This document shows, in pieces, positions 47,557 through 55,859 of a DNA stretch of 64,000 bases (its first letter is position 1; every line of letters starts with the position of its first letter). The stretch comes from UBA4735 sp035935465 (GTDB lineage Bacteria; Chloroflexota; Limnocylindria; P2-11E). The notes below the pieces were generated by a model that was given only the letters and a program-made list of their open reading frames with translations, had not been told where the DNA came from and searched no databases. The DNA is taken from the NCBI GenBank assembly GCA_035935465.1, contig DASYXA010000065.1, forward strand, positions 1 to 64,000, read 5' to 3'. The translations under genes were made by a program, and so were the position numbers.

Positions 47557-48627
47557 TCAGGACGCGGCCGAGCTGACGTCCAACGAAGGCGAAGATCGCG
47601 CCGATGGGGAGCATGCGCCGGGATGTCGCAGGAGCCATGCCGTCACGTCCTCGAGCAGCGCCTGCGCCCCGACGATGTTCGACTCCGCGCCGGAGTGCGG
47701 GTTGAGGTGCAGCCCGTCCACCCCGTCGGCGACGCGTCCGGCCGCGCGGTCGTACACCCGCGACCCGGCCGGATTGCGCCCGTCGAACCACGCGCGGGCG
47801 TCCTGTGCCGCGGATCGGTAACGCGGGTCGCCGGTGACCAGGGCGAGCCGCCCCAAGCCGAACGCGGCGGAGGCCGCGCCATACGGCTGCACGGTCGGCA
47901 GCGCGAAGCGGCTCTCGACGAGCGGAACGACGTACGCGTCGGCGCTGCGGCGTGCGATGTCGATGAGGTCGGGCCGTCCGAGGGCCACGCCCGCCATCGC
48001 GAGGACGCCCTCCTGGATGTGTCCCCAGATGTGCGGCTCGGTCGCGTCGTGCGCGTCCATCAGCACATCCCCGCGGCGCTGCGACACGATGTCGTCGCAC
48101 CACCGTGCGATCTCCGGCAGCGGATCGCCGGCGTCGAGCGCGGCCAGGACCTGGACCGCCCGCACGTCCGACCCCACCGCTCGGTCGTCGAACGACGCGC
48201 GCGCGCGCAGGTAATCGTCGCGTGCGCGCTCGTCACCGAACACGCGCCAGACCTTGGCCATCGCGCGCGCACCGCGGGCCTGCCAGAACGACGATCCGTC
48301 GGGGCGCGACGTGATGCCGTCGGTGTTGCGAACGCCCGTCCAATCGAGGACGAAGTTCACGAAGCGGCCGTCGTCCTGCTGCATCCAGCGACAGAATGCG
48401 AGCAGCCCGTCGACCCACTCGCGCGCGACCGGCAGCTTCGTGCGGGCCGAGAGATCGGTCCAGAGGACCAGCGCGCGGGACGCGTCATCGAGGCACGCGA
48501 CGCCTTCGATGCCGCTCTCGCGCGCGGCGAAGTGCTCGCCCGCCTGATCGGCGTAGATGGCGAGGCCGAGCGCGCGCTGCTCGGGAAGGTCGAGGGGCCG
48601 CGCGAGGGCCGCGAGGCGGTTCAGCAC
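47557..48627 (-). CDS. (alpha/alpha)6-barrel glycoside hydrolase-like protein
   Basis: A 356-residue protein resembling six-hairpin glycosidases: repeated helix pairs, CLDDASRALVLW near residue 45, FVNFVLDWTGVRNTDG, and the late GLHLNPHSGAESNIVGAQALL. Possible acids are the Asp in LDD and the Glu in SGAESN. The exact glycan is unknown, but the family is recurrently paired with GH130 and GT4 genes, suggesting a mannose- or glucose-containing oligosaccharide. No signal peptide. GTG at 48627 overlaps the GH130 stop by seven bases. Confidence 0.7.
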   Translation of the reverse strand: MLNRLAALARPLDLPEQRALGLAIYADQAGEHFAARESGIEGVACLDDASRALVLWTDLSARTKLPVAREWVDGLLAFCRWMQQDDGRFVNFVLDWTGVRNTDGITSRPDGSSFWQARGARAMAKVWRVFGDERARDDYLRARASFDDRAVGSDVRAVQVLAALDAGDPLPEIARWCDDIVSQRRGDVLMDAHDATEPHIWGHIQEGVLAMAGVALGRPDLIDIARRSADAYVVPLVESRFALPTVQPYGAASAAFGLGRLALVTGDPRYRSAAQDARAWFDGRNPAGSRVYDRAAGRVADGVDGLHLNPHSGAESNIVGAQALLEDVTAWLLRHPGACSPSARSSPSLDVSSAAS

Positions 48628-49826
48628 GGCTCGAGGCTGTCGAGGATCTCCCGGACGTCGAGGTCTGCGGCCGCGACGACCGAATCGGCGGCGCCGTAGT
48701 AGACGCGGATGCGGTCGCTGCGCTCGTCGAGGGGGATATGCCCGCACGAGAAGACCGTGTCGTTGAACAGACCGGTCGTCTCGTAGACCTCGGTCGGCCG
48801 CAGGATCGGCGTCGGCGATCGCGCGATGACCGTGCGCGGGTCGTCGAGGTCCATGAGCAGCGCGCCGATCGCGTACGTCGTGTCGCGATCGACGCCGTGG
48901 TACAGCTCCAGCCAGCCGCGCTCGGTCCGGAACGGCACGGCCGACGCCCCCGTCCGCAGCTCGTCCCAGGAGCCCCAGCGCGGCATCGCGAGCGGCTGGT
49001 GACCGCCCCACTCCTTCAGGTCGTCGGAGAACGCGATCCAGATGCCGAAGATCTTCGCGAACGACTGGGGCATCGGGCGGGTCAGAGCTACGTACTTGCC
49101 CCGGATCTTCTCCGGGAAGATCACGACGTCCTTGTGATCGGGCAGGAGGATCACGCCCTTGCGGTCGAACGAGACGAAGTCCGAGGTGGTGGCCAGGCTC
49201 GTCGTGATCCCCCACCGCGACACGGACACGTAGGTCACGTGGAACGTGCCGTCGATCCAGGTGATCCGGGGATCCTCGACGCCGTACTCCTCGAGCGCGG
49301 CCAGCGGCCCGAGCGCAACGTCCTTCTCGACCGTGAAGTGGATGCCGTCGCGTGACCGCGCCACGCGCAGGTGCGAGATCTGGGCGAGGTAGTCCTGATA
49401 GCCCTCGTTCACCAGGTGCAGCGGGCCGGTCCCGTTCTTGTAGCGGATCGCGCGCGGATCGCGGAGGTCGAGGCCCGGCAGATCCTTCGGGATGTAGGCG
49501 ACCCGCACGGACGGCGGCTGCGTCGACGCGTCCATGTACGCCATGCCGATGACGTCGTCCTTCGTGTACTGATGCGGCAGCGGCCGCTGGACCGGGTGCG
49601 GTCCGCTCAAGTCGAGCGTCAACGCGCCCGGTGGCAGCGCGAGATCGGTCCGCGGACGCTCGGCGACGCGCAACAGGAGGATGACCTCGTCCTCGATGAC
49701 GGCCGTGGCCGCGTTGAAGACCGAGACGACCTCGAGGGCGTCCTGCGAGGCCGGGACATCCCGCGCGACCAGGAGCGGATTCTCAGCGAGGCGACGACCG
49801 AGGTCGGCCCGCGCGGCGACCTTCAA
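48621..49826 (-). CDS. GH130 family glycoside phosphorylase/hydrolase
   Basis: A 401-residue five-bladed beta-propeller enzyme of family GH130, whose members split beta-mannosides with phosphate. Family markers include ENPLLVARDVPAS at the start, the YGVEDPRITWIDGTFHVTYV block with the catalytic Asp (about 184-203), LPDHKDVVIFPEKIRGKYVALTRP and the late FNDTVFSCGHIPLDE. Cytoplasmic. ATG at 49826 overlaps the glycosyltransferase stop by four bases. Making and breaking of the same glycan inside one operon points to a storage or recycling role. Confidence 0.85.
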   Translation of the reverse strand: MKVAARADLGRRLAENPLLVARDVPASQDALEVVSVFNAATAVIEDEVILLLRVAERPRTDLALPPGALTLDLSGPHPVQRPLPHQYTKDDVIGMAYMDASTQPPSVRVAYIPKDLPGLDLRDPRAIRYKNGTGPLHLVNEGYQDYLAQISHLRVARSRDGIHFTVEKDVALGPLAALEEYGVEDPRITWIDGTFHVTYVSVSRWGITTSLATTSDFVSFDRKGVILLPDHKDVVIFPEKIRGKYVALTRPMPQSFAKIFGIWIAFSDDLKEWGGHQPLAMPRWGSWDELRTGASAVPFRTERGWLELYHGVDRDTTYAIGALLMDLDDPRTVIARSPTPILRPTEVYETTGLFNDTVFSCGHIPLDERSDRIRVYYGAADSVVAAADLDVREILDSLEPC

Positions 49827-50995
49827 ACGGCGACGAGCGGCCCGTGCTGCTCCGGCGCGAGCACGTGCTGGGTCAGCGCGAGGACGCGCTGCCCGACGGC
49901 CGGCCAGGCGGTCTCGCGACCGTACGCGTAGGCCCGCCGCTCGAGGCGCCGCTTCAGCTCCGGATCGCCGAGGATCCGCTTCACCGCGTCCGCGATCGCG
50001 GCCGCATCGCGGAACGGGACGACGATGCCGCGATCGTCCGCGAGCGCCTCGATCGCGTGCAGGTACGGCGTGGAGACGATCGCCTTCCCGGCCCCGAGCG
50101 CGTACGCGAGCGTGCCGCTCGTGATCTGGTTCGGGTCGAGATACGGCGTCACGTAGACGTCGGATGCGAGCAGGTAGCCGACGATGTCGCGCTGGGTCAG
50201 GTACTCGTTCACGAACGCGATGTGGTCGGTCATGCCGAGCTCCTCAGCGGCGCGCTCGAGCGTGTTGCGGTACGTCTCGCCCTGCTGCTTCAGGAGCTCC
50301 GGGTGGGTCTGGCCGACGATCAGGTACAGCGCGTTCGGGTGCCGCTCGACGATCGACGGCATCGCGTCGATGACGTACTCGAGGCCCTTGCGCGGATCGA
50401 CGAGCCCGAATGTCGAGATGATCGTGCGGCTCTCCACGCCGAGCTTCGTCTTGAGGCGATGACGGCCGGTCGGCTCGATCGCGGGCATGCCGTGCGGGAT
50501 CACGACCGGCGTCTTCGTGATGCCGTAGTCCGATACGAGCAAGCGGGCTGCCGTGTGAGCCATCACGATGACCTCGTCGCTCCGCGCGGCGATGAGCCGG
50601 ACGGCCTCGCGCATCGACGGAGAGGGATCCGGCGGGACGCTGTGCAGCGTGACCAGGGCCGGCTTCCGCAGCTCGAGCAGGAACGGACGAAGGTGATCCT
50701 CGTACACGCCGTCCTTCCAGGTGCCGTACAGCCCGAACTCGTGCTGGATGTTCACCACGTCGACGTTCGAGTCGTTGAGGAGCGCGGCCGCGGACCGGTA
50801 CGAATCCGGCTCGCGCTGCCGGATGCGCGCCTTGACCTCCGGACCGTACGCGCGGGCGCTGTTCGGCTCGTCGATGGCGACGACCGAGCAACGGACCGTC
50901 GGATCGGCGGCCTTCACAGCGGCCATGACGTCGGCCATGAAGGTCGCGATCCCGCAGCGGCGTGGGACCGACGAGGACACGAACGCGATACGCAT
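49823..50995 (-). CDS. Glycosyltransferase family 4
   Basis: A 390-residue GT-B enzyme. The N-terminal MRIAFVSSSVPRRCGIATF, VVNIQHEFGLYG and the C-terminal nucleotide-binding half with FGLVDPRKGLEYVIDAMPS are typical. In place of the usual EPFG loop it has TPYLDPNQITSGTLAYALGAGKA. The subfamily recurs with GH130 enzymes and may build mannosyl-linked oligosaccharides. ATG at 50995 is preferred over 51004 because TAGCAT lies seven bases before it. First gene of the GT4-GH130-GH operon. Confidence 0.87.
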   Translation of the reverse strand: MRIAFVSSSVPRRCGIATFMADVMAAVKAADPTVRCSVVAIDEPNSARAYGPEVKARIRQREPDSYRSAAALLNDSNVDVVNIQHEFGLYGTWKDGVYEDHLRPFLLELRKPALVTLHSVPPDPSPSMREAVRLIAARSDEVIVMAHTAARLLVSDYGITKTPVVIPHGMPAIEPTGRHRLKTKLGVESRTIISTFGLVDPRKGLEYVIDAMPSIVERHPNALYLIVGQTHPELLKQQGETYRNTLERAAEELGMTDHIAFVNEYLTQRDIVGYLLASDVYVTPYLDPNQITSGTLAYALGAGKAIVSTPYLHAIEALADDRGIVVPFRDAAAIADAVKRILGDPELKRRLERRAYAYGRETAWPAVGQRVLALTQHVLAPEQHGPLVAV

Positions 50996-51002
50996 GCCAT
51001 CC

Positions 51003-51008
51003 ATGCTA
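51003..51008 (-). promoter_or_regulatory. TAGCAT -10 element of the GT4-GH130 operon
   Basis: TAGCAT on the minus strand stands seven bases before the ATG at 50995, the spacing expected of a leaderless transcript. It overlaps the alternative ATG at 51004. Confidence 0.4.
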
Positions 51009-51030
51009 GGTGTCAGTCGGCGCTTGATTG

Positions 51031-51294
51031 TCAGCCGCGAGCGATGCGTGTTTGCTGCGCTTTCCGCTCCTTTTCGAGCGCGCGCTCGCCGGGGCCGGGC
51101 GCGTCCTCGCCGAATGGGCCCTCGCGTCCGATGCCGCCCTGCGGGACGTTCGCGGCGACCGCGCCGGGCAGCTCGATCTCCGGGACGACATCGGTGTCCA
51201 TGCGCGTCGGCACGCGCTCGTCGACGGACCTGCTCTTCTCCTCGGCGGTCTCGAGGTCGTCGGACGCGCGCGCGGTGGACCTCTGATCGGGCAT
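51031..51294 (-). CDS. Small hydrophilic protein with strong ribosome binding site
   Basis: An 87-residue, charged, low-complexity protein without membrane segment (SDDLETAEEKSRSVDERVP early, a Gly/Pro stretch GGIGREGPFGEDAPGPGE, a basic end). No family recognised. AAGGAGGTG lies six bases before the ATG at 51294, the best ribosome binding site in the window, so it is very likely translated, possibly in high amount. It lies between the VIT transporter and the glycan operon, same strand. Confidence 0.6.
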   Translation of the reverse strand: MPDQRSTARASDDLETAEEKSRSVDERVPTRMDTDVVPEIELPGAVAANVPQGGIGREGPFGEDAPGPGERALEKERKAQQTRIARG

Positions 51295-51341
51295 GCGGCA
51301 CCTCCTTGGTGACGCGGGCCGGCCGTGCATCGCCCGTGCCG

Positions 51342-52115
51342 CTAGCGGATGCCGGCGACCCCCAGCAGGCCGGGCAGGAACGAGCCGAAGAACGAGCCCG
51401 CGATCGCGGCGCCCGCGACGAGCACCAGGATCTCGAGTCCGGACACGAGCGGGCTCCGCTTGGTGAGCCGTGACTTCCACAGACCCACGCCGAACATGAC
51501 GACGGCCGAGAGCGCGACCGAGACCCAGATCCCCTCGCGCACCGGAAGGAAGAAGTACGGGCCGAGCGGGACGAGCGCGGCGAGGAAGAACGCGCCGGCC
51601 AGGATGAGCGCGCCTTGCAGCGCTGATCCGCCATGCTCGACGGCGAGGCCGAGCTCCTTCTCCACCATCGTGCGGAGGAGGACGTTGGGCTCGCGCGCGA
51701 GCTCGGCCGCGATGCGCCGCGCGGCGTCCGCCGACAGCCCTTCGCGCTCGAACATGTACGCGACCTCGGCCTCGGCCTCGCCGGGGCGCTCATCGACCTC
51801 GGCCCGCTCGGACGCGATCTGCGCGTCGAAGATCTCACGCTGGCTCTTCGAGGACATGTACTCGCCGGCGCCCATCGAGAACACCTCGGCGAGCGTCGCC
51901 GCGATGCCGCTGATGAGGACGGTGTAGGTGTCGTTGGACGCGGCCGCCACCACGCTCACGACCGCGAGGATGCTCGTCACGCCGTCCTGCAGCCCGAACA
52001 CGACCTCGCGGACCTCGGCCAGGAGGTCGGCTTCTTTGCGTTCGTCGTCGAGGTGGGCCGCCAGCCAGGCCCGGTCGTGGAACGGCCGCTCCGCGGTGGG
52101 CTCGGGGTGCCGCAT
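51342..52115 (-). CDS. VIT1/CCC1-type iron/manganese transporter
   Basis: A 257-residue membrane protein. GLQDGVTSILAVVSVVAAAS, SMGAGEYMSSKSQREIFD and the C-terminal segments match the VIT family. Glu-rich helices between the second and third segment (ERAEVDERPGEAEAEVAYMFE) are the metal-binding domain known from plant VIT1. Five hydrophobic segments. It moves Fe2+ or Mn2+ out of the cytoplasm. ATG at 52115 shares a base with the rhodanese stop (TGATG). Confidence 0.88.
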   Translation of the reverse strand: MRHPEPTAERPFHDRAWLAAHLDDERKEADLLAEVREVVFGLQDGVTSILAVVSVVAAASNDTYTVLISGIAATLAEVFSMGAGEYMSSKSQREIFDAQIASERAEVDERPGEAEAEVAYMFEREGLSADAARRIAAELAREPNVLLRTMVEKELGLAVEHGGSALQGALILAGAFFLAALVPLGPYFFLPVREGIWVSVALSAVVMFGVGLWKSRLTKRSPLVSGLEILVLVAGAAIAGSFFGSFLPGLLGVAGIR

Positions 52116-52429
52116 CAGATGACCCGTCCCGGGCCGCCGTCCTCCGCCTCGAGCGGCAGGCCGGCCTGCTTCCACGCCGTCACGCCGCCGTCGAGGTTCT
52201 CGACGGTGTAGCCGAGCGTCCGCAGGCCGCGCGCCGCCGCGTCGCTCCGGTTGCCATGGCGGCAGACCGTGAGGATCGCCGTGTCCTTCGGAACCTCGGC
52301 CACGCGCGCGCGCAGCTCGCCCAGCGGGATGTGCTGCGAGCCGGCGATGTGCCCGGCCCGCCACTCGTCGGGCTCGCGGACATCGAGGAGGTGGAGGTCG
52401 GAGCGGGCCGTCGCGTCCTCGGGCGTCAT
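52115..52429 (-). CDS. Rhodanese-like sulfurtransferase
   Basis: A 104-residue single rhodanese domain: LLDVREPDEWRAGHIAGSQHIPL (14-36), and the active-site loop with the persulfide Cys in TVCRHGNRSDAAA (about residue 56). The loop is of sulfurtransferase length. Cytoplasmic. It is directly coupled to the VIT-type transporter by a TGATG overlap, suggesting a link between sulfur and metal handling that is only inferred. Confidence 0.87.
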   Translation of the reverse strand: MTPEDATARSDLHLLDVREPDEWRAGHIAGSQHIPLGELRARVAEVPKDTAILTVCRHGNRSDAAARGLRTLGYTVENLDGGVTAWKQAGLPLEAEDGGPGRVI

Positions 52430-52588
52430 GCCCAGGATTCTGCGTCAGGCCGCAGGTCCATGGAGCCGTATGGCACGGGCGTGATCGGCGGAACGGGGCT
52501 CCCGGCGAGCGCCTCGAGGCTCGGGCCCGAGACGCCATACTGCGTGGCGGACGCCGCGACGCAGAACGGCTGGCCAGGAGGGACACCG

Positions 52589-53470
52589 GTGCGCGAGCCC
52601 TACCCGCTGGCCCTCGTGCCGCTGCTCCCCCAGTTCCTCCAACGTCGCCGCGCGAAGAGCGACTTCCCGCTGCGGGCGATGGAGCGGCTGGGCCTCGACC
52701 GGCCGGCGTACTTCGCGACCATCGACCTCGCGACGCAGGATCCGCGCGGCGCGCGCCCGCAGGACATCCAGAACAGCGCGTACCGCACGACCGACGAGCC
52801 GCTCCGCGCGCCGCTGGCGGCCGCCGAGTCGGTCGGCCTGCTCGAGTGGCGCGACGGACGCTGGTCGCTGACCGAGAAAGGCCGGGAAGCGGTCGGCGGA
52901 TTCCGGCGGGCGATCGACGGCTATTTCGCGACGCTCACGCCGATCGACGCGCACGATCTCGATCGGCTCGCCGGGCTCCTGGACGACGCGCTCGCTGCGT
53001 GCCTCCGGTCCGCGGATCCGAAGACGCGTGACCACACGGCGCGCGCGGCGCGCTACCGCTGGCAGGAGCCGTCGTCGGCGTTCGCGCGGCTGGACGCGGC
53101 GGTCTACGGGCTCTGGCAGGTGCGCGACGATTGCCACGTCCAGGCCTGGCGCGACGCGGGCCTCTCCGGCCCGACGCTCGACGTGCTCACCCGGGTGTGG
53201 CGCGCGGAAGCCGCGTCCGCGGACGAGCTGGCCACGAAGATCAGCACCCAGACGGCCGCGGACGTCCGGGCATCGGTGCAGCGGCTGCGCGCTGACGGAC
53301 TCGTGACCCCGGGTCCGGAGCTCGGTCTCACACCCAGGGGAACCGCCATCCGCGAGGGCATCGAGGCGGCGACGGACCGCTACTTCTTCGCGCCCTGGCC
53401 CGACGCCGTGGCTGCGACGGCCGACTGGGTGACCGAGCGGCTGGGGGCGGTGAACGCGGCGCTCGCCTAG
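52589..53470 (+). CDS. Winged-helix protein, SCO6745-like, unknown
   Basis: A 293-residue protein of a family frequent in GC-rich bacteria. Two winged-helix-like parts are seen: RTTDEPLRAPLAAAESVGLLEWRDGRWSLTEKGREAV (about 69-105) and the later VWRAEAASADELATKISTQTAADVRASVQRLRADGLV. A helical core with ARYRWQEPSSAFARLDAAVYGLW lies between. Regulation of DNA binding is plausible, but no target is known. GTG at 52589 follows CAGGAGGGA by seven bases, a good ribosome binding site. Confidence 0.68.
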   Translation: MREPYPLALVPLLPQFLQRRRAKSDFPLRAMERLGLDRPAYFATIDLATQDPRGARPQDIQNSAYRTTDEPLRAPLAAAESVGLLEWRDGRWSLTEKGREAVGGFRRAIDGYFATLTPIDAHDLDRLAGLLDDALAACLRSADPKTRDHTARAARYRWQEPSSAFARLDAAVYGLWQVRDDCHVQAWRDAGLSGPTLDVLTRVWRAEAASADELATKISTQTAADVRASVQRLRADGLVTPGPELGLTPRGTAIREGIEAATDRYFFAPWPDAVAATADWVTERLGAVNAALA

Positions 53471-53527
53471 AGCCCCCTTTCCACGATCGTTACGTCTGGC
53501 ACCGATATTGCGAACGCACCGTGCAGA

Positions 53528-54289
53528 ATGGCGATCGCGAATCCGGGCCAGCAAGCCGAGCGCAGCGTCACCCACGACGCGCGGATCCTGGTCGTGGATG
53601 ACGAGCCCGACATCGCCGATCTCCTGGGAACGGTGCTGCGCGAAGAGGGCTTCACCGTCCGCGTGGTCACCGACTCGCGCCAGGCGCTCGAGGTCTTCAA
53701 CAGCTTCCGCCCGGACCTGGTGAGCCTCGACGTGATGATGCCGAGCGTCGATGGGATCAGCATCTGCCTGCAGCTCCGCCGGGAGACCGACGTCCCGGTC
53801 CTGTTCGTGTCGGCGAAGAGCGATCCGCCGGATCGCGTCGTGGGCCTGCGGATCGGCGCGGACGATTACATGGGCAAGCCGTTCGACAACAACGAGCTCG
53901 TGGCGCGCGTCGAGGCGCTCCTGCGCCGGCGCTCGTACGCCGCGGTCGCCGATCGCGACCGGCGCCAGCTGCGCTTCGGTCTGTTCATCATCGATCTCGG
54001 CAGCGTGCAGGCGATCCGCGGCGACACCGCGCTTCCGCTGACGCCCACCGAGTTCAAGCTGCTGAAGGCGCTCGGCGGCGAGCCGGGCCGCGTCTTCACG
54101 CGCGACGACCTGCTCATCGGCGTGTGGGGCTACACGCCCGGAAGCGACACCCGCCTCGTCGACGTGCACGTCGGCCGGTTGCGCAAGAAGCTGCTGGACG
54201 CCGGGGTGAGCGAGGTGGCGATCGAGACCGCTCGTGGCTTCGGATACAAGCTCACCGTGACGCAGCCGGGACAGCCGCCCGAGAGCTAG
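53528..54289 (+). CDS. OmpR-family response regulator
   Basis: A 253-residue two-domain regulator. The receiver (about 18-130) carries LVVDDEPDIADLL, the phosphorylated Asp in LVSLDVMMPSVDGI (about 69), Ser/Thr and Lys in GKPFDNNEL. The winged-helix output domain (about 150-245) has LPLTPTEFKLLKAL and the recognition region DTRLVDVHVGRLRKKL. No sensor kinase is adjacent, so it is an orphan. Convergent with the DAHP synthase gene, with one base between. Confidence 0.9.
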   Translation: MAIANPGQQAERSVTHDARILVVDDEPDIADLLGTVLREEGFTVRVVTDSRQALEVFNSFRPDLVSLDVMMPSVDGISICLQLRRETDVPVLFVSAKSDPPDRVVGLRIGADDYMGKPFDNNELVARVEALLRRRSYAAVADRDRRQLRFGLFIIDLGSVQAIRGDTALPLTPTEFKLLKALGGEPGRVFTRDDLLIGVWGYTPGSDTRLVDVHVGRLRKKLLDAGVSEVAIETARGFGYKLTVTQPGQPPES

Positions 54290-54290
54290 C

Positions 54291-55316
54291 TCAGCCAGCC
54301 GCCCGCGCGGGGCGCAGCGCGTCGAGCCCCCGCAGCATCGCGCCGAACTGATCGAAGGTCAGCGACTGCGGCCCGTCGGACAGGGCGCGCTCCGGATCCG
54401 GATGCACTTCGATGATCAGCCCGTCCGCGCCCGCGGCAACGGCCGCGCGCGCCAGCGCGGGCACGTACGACGCCTTCCCGGTGCCGTGGCTCGGGTCGAC
54501 GACGACCGGCAGGTGCGACAGCTCGTGGACGACCGCGACCGCCGAGACGTCGAGCACGTTGCGGGTCGCGGTCTCGCCGCCCGGGGCCGGAAGGCCGCGC
54601 TCGCAGAGCATCACGTTCCGATTGCCTTCGCGCAGGATGTACTCGGCGCACAGCAGCCAGTTCTCGATCGTCGGGTACATCCCGCCCCGCTTGAGCAGCA
54701 CGGGGTGGCCGGAGCGGCCGACCTCGCGGAGGAGCGCGTAGTTCTGCATATTGCGCGCGCCGATCTGGAGGATGTCGACGTACTGGGCGCAGAGCGCGAC
54801 GTCGTGCGGGTCGAGCACCTCGGAGACGATGGGCATCCCGGTCTCACGCTTCGCGCGCGCCAGGATCTCGAGGCCGTCCCGGCCGAGACCCTGGAAGTCG
54901 TAGGGCGAGGTCCGCGGCTTGAACGCACCGCCGCGGAGGACGTGTGCGCCGGCCGCCTTCACCGCGCGCGCGGTCGAGAGCAGCTGCTCCTCGCTCTCGA
55001 CCGAGCACGGCCCGGCCATGACCACCAGCGAGCCGCCGCCGATCTCGAGACCGTCGACCTTGACCACCGTGGGGTCGGGCTGGAACTCGCGCGAGGCGAG
55101 CTTGAACCGCTTGAGCACCGGCACGACCTTCTCGACGGCCGGCAGTGACTGCAGCTGCTCGGCGAGCCGCGCCTTGTCGTCGTCGAGCACGCCGATCGCG
55201 CCGATGACGCTGACCTCGCTGCCGGACAGGTTCGCGCCGTAGCCGCGCTCGGTGAGGCGATCGACGACGTGGTCGATCTGCTCTTTCGTCGCACCCTTCC
55301 GCATGATGATGATCAC
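54291..55316 (-). CDS. aroF: 3-deoxy-7-phosphoheptulonate synthase with ferredoxin-like N-terminal domain
   Basis: First enzyme of aromatic amino acid synthesis, joining PEP and erythrose 4-phosphate. Of 341 residues the first 70 (VIIIMRKGATKEQIDHVVDRL onwards) are the ACT/ferredoxin-like regulatory domain of Thermotoga-type DAHP synthases. The barrel follows with AGPCSVESEEQLL, FKPRTSPYDFQGLG, LQIGARNMQNYALL, KRGG and the end DPSHGTGKASYV. The metal Cys is in AGPCS. GTG at 55316 was chosen because the family start VIII begins there. Divergent from the gamma-carbonic anhydrase with 18 bases between start codons. Confidence 0.92.
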   Translation of the reverse strand: MIIIMRKGATKEQIDHVVDRLTERGYGANLSGSEVSVIGAIGVLDDDKARLAEQLQSLPAVEKVVPVLKRFKLASREFQPDPTVVKVDGLEIGGGSLVVMAGPCSVESEEQLLSTARAVKAAGAHVLRGGAFKPRTSPYDFQGLGRDGLEILARAKRETGMPIVSEVLDPHDVALCAQYVDILQIGARNMQNYALLREVGRSGHPVLLKRGGMYPTIENWLLCAEYILREGNRNVMLCERGLPAPGGETATRNVLDVSAVAVVHELSHLPVVVDPSHGTGKASYVPALARAAVAAGADGLIIEVHPDPERALSDGPQSLTFDQFGAMLRGLDALRPARAAG

Positions 55317-55321
55317 GCGAA

Positions 55322-55328
55322 TATCGTA
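55322..55328. promoter_or_regulatory. Overlapping divergent -10 elements for aroF and the carbonic anhydrase
   Basis: Plus strand TATCGT (55322-55327) stands seven bases before the GTG at 55335. Minus strand TACGAT (55328-55323) stands six bases before the GTG at 55316. With only 18 bases between the start codons the two -10 boxes share five base pairs, so both transcripts must be essentially leaderless and the promoters mutually exclusive. Confidence 0.45.
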
Positions 55329-55334
55329 CGAGCC

Positions 55335-55859
55335 GTGCCGCTGTACGTGTTCAAAGGCAAGTCGCCGCGGGTGCATCCGACCGCGTTCGTCGCCCCGACC
55401 GCCGTGCTGATCGGCGACGTGACGCTGCACGAGAACGCGTCGGTCTGGTTCGGCACCGTGCTCCGCGCCGACATGGACCGCATCGAGATCGGCGCCCGGT
55501 CGAACGTGCAGGACAACAGCACGATCCACACGGACGAGGGCGAGCCGACCATCATCGGCGAGGACGTCACCATCGGGCACAACGCCCTCGTCCATTCGAG
55601 CGTCGTGGAGCGCAACGTGCTCATCGGCCAGGCCGCGGTCCTCGTCGGGGGCTGCGTGATCGGGACCGGCTCGATCGTCGGCGCCGGTGCGGTCGTGCCC
55701 GCGAGGATGACCGTGCCGCCCCGCTCGCTCGTGGTCGGCGTGCCCGGGAAGGTCGTGCGCGAAGCGAGGCCGGATGACGAGCGCTGGACCGTGAAGGCGG
55801 CGGAGCATTACGTCGAGCTCGGCGCCTGGTACCGCGACAACATCGACGGGCATCGGTAG
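55335..55859 (+). CDS. Gamma-class carbonic anhydrase-like protein
   Basis: A 174-residue left-handed beta-helix protein. Hexapeptide repeats run from AFVAPTAVLIGDVTL through VLVGGCVIGTGSIVGAGAVV. The metal histidines correspond to STIHTDEG, and IGHNALVH with the two downstream histidines. The C-terminal helix (VKAAEHYVELGAWYRDNI) is that of the YrdA/CaiE group. Carbonic anhydrase activity is likely but not certain, since many YrdA proteins have other roles. It shares one base with the hutH start (TAGTG). Confidence 0.83.
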   Translation: MPLYVFKGKSPRVHPTAFVAPTAVLIGDVTLHENASVWFGTVLRADMDRIEIGARSNVQDNSTIHTDEGEPTIIGEDVTIGHNALVHSSVVERNVLIGQAAVLVGGCVIGTGSIVGAGAVVPARMTVPPRSLVVGVPGKVVREARPDDERWTVKAAEHYVELGAWYRDNIDGHR

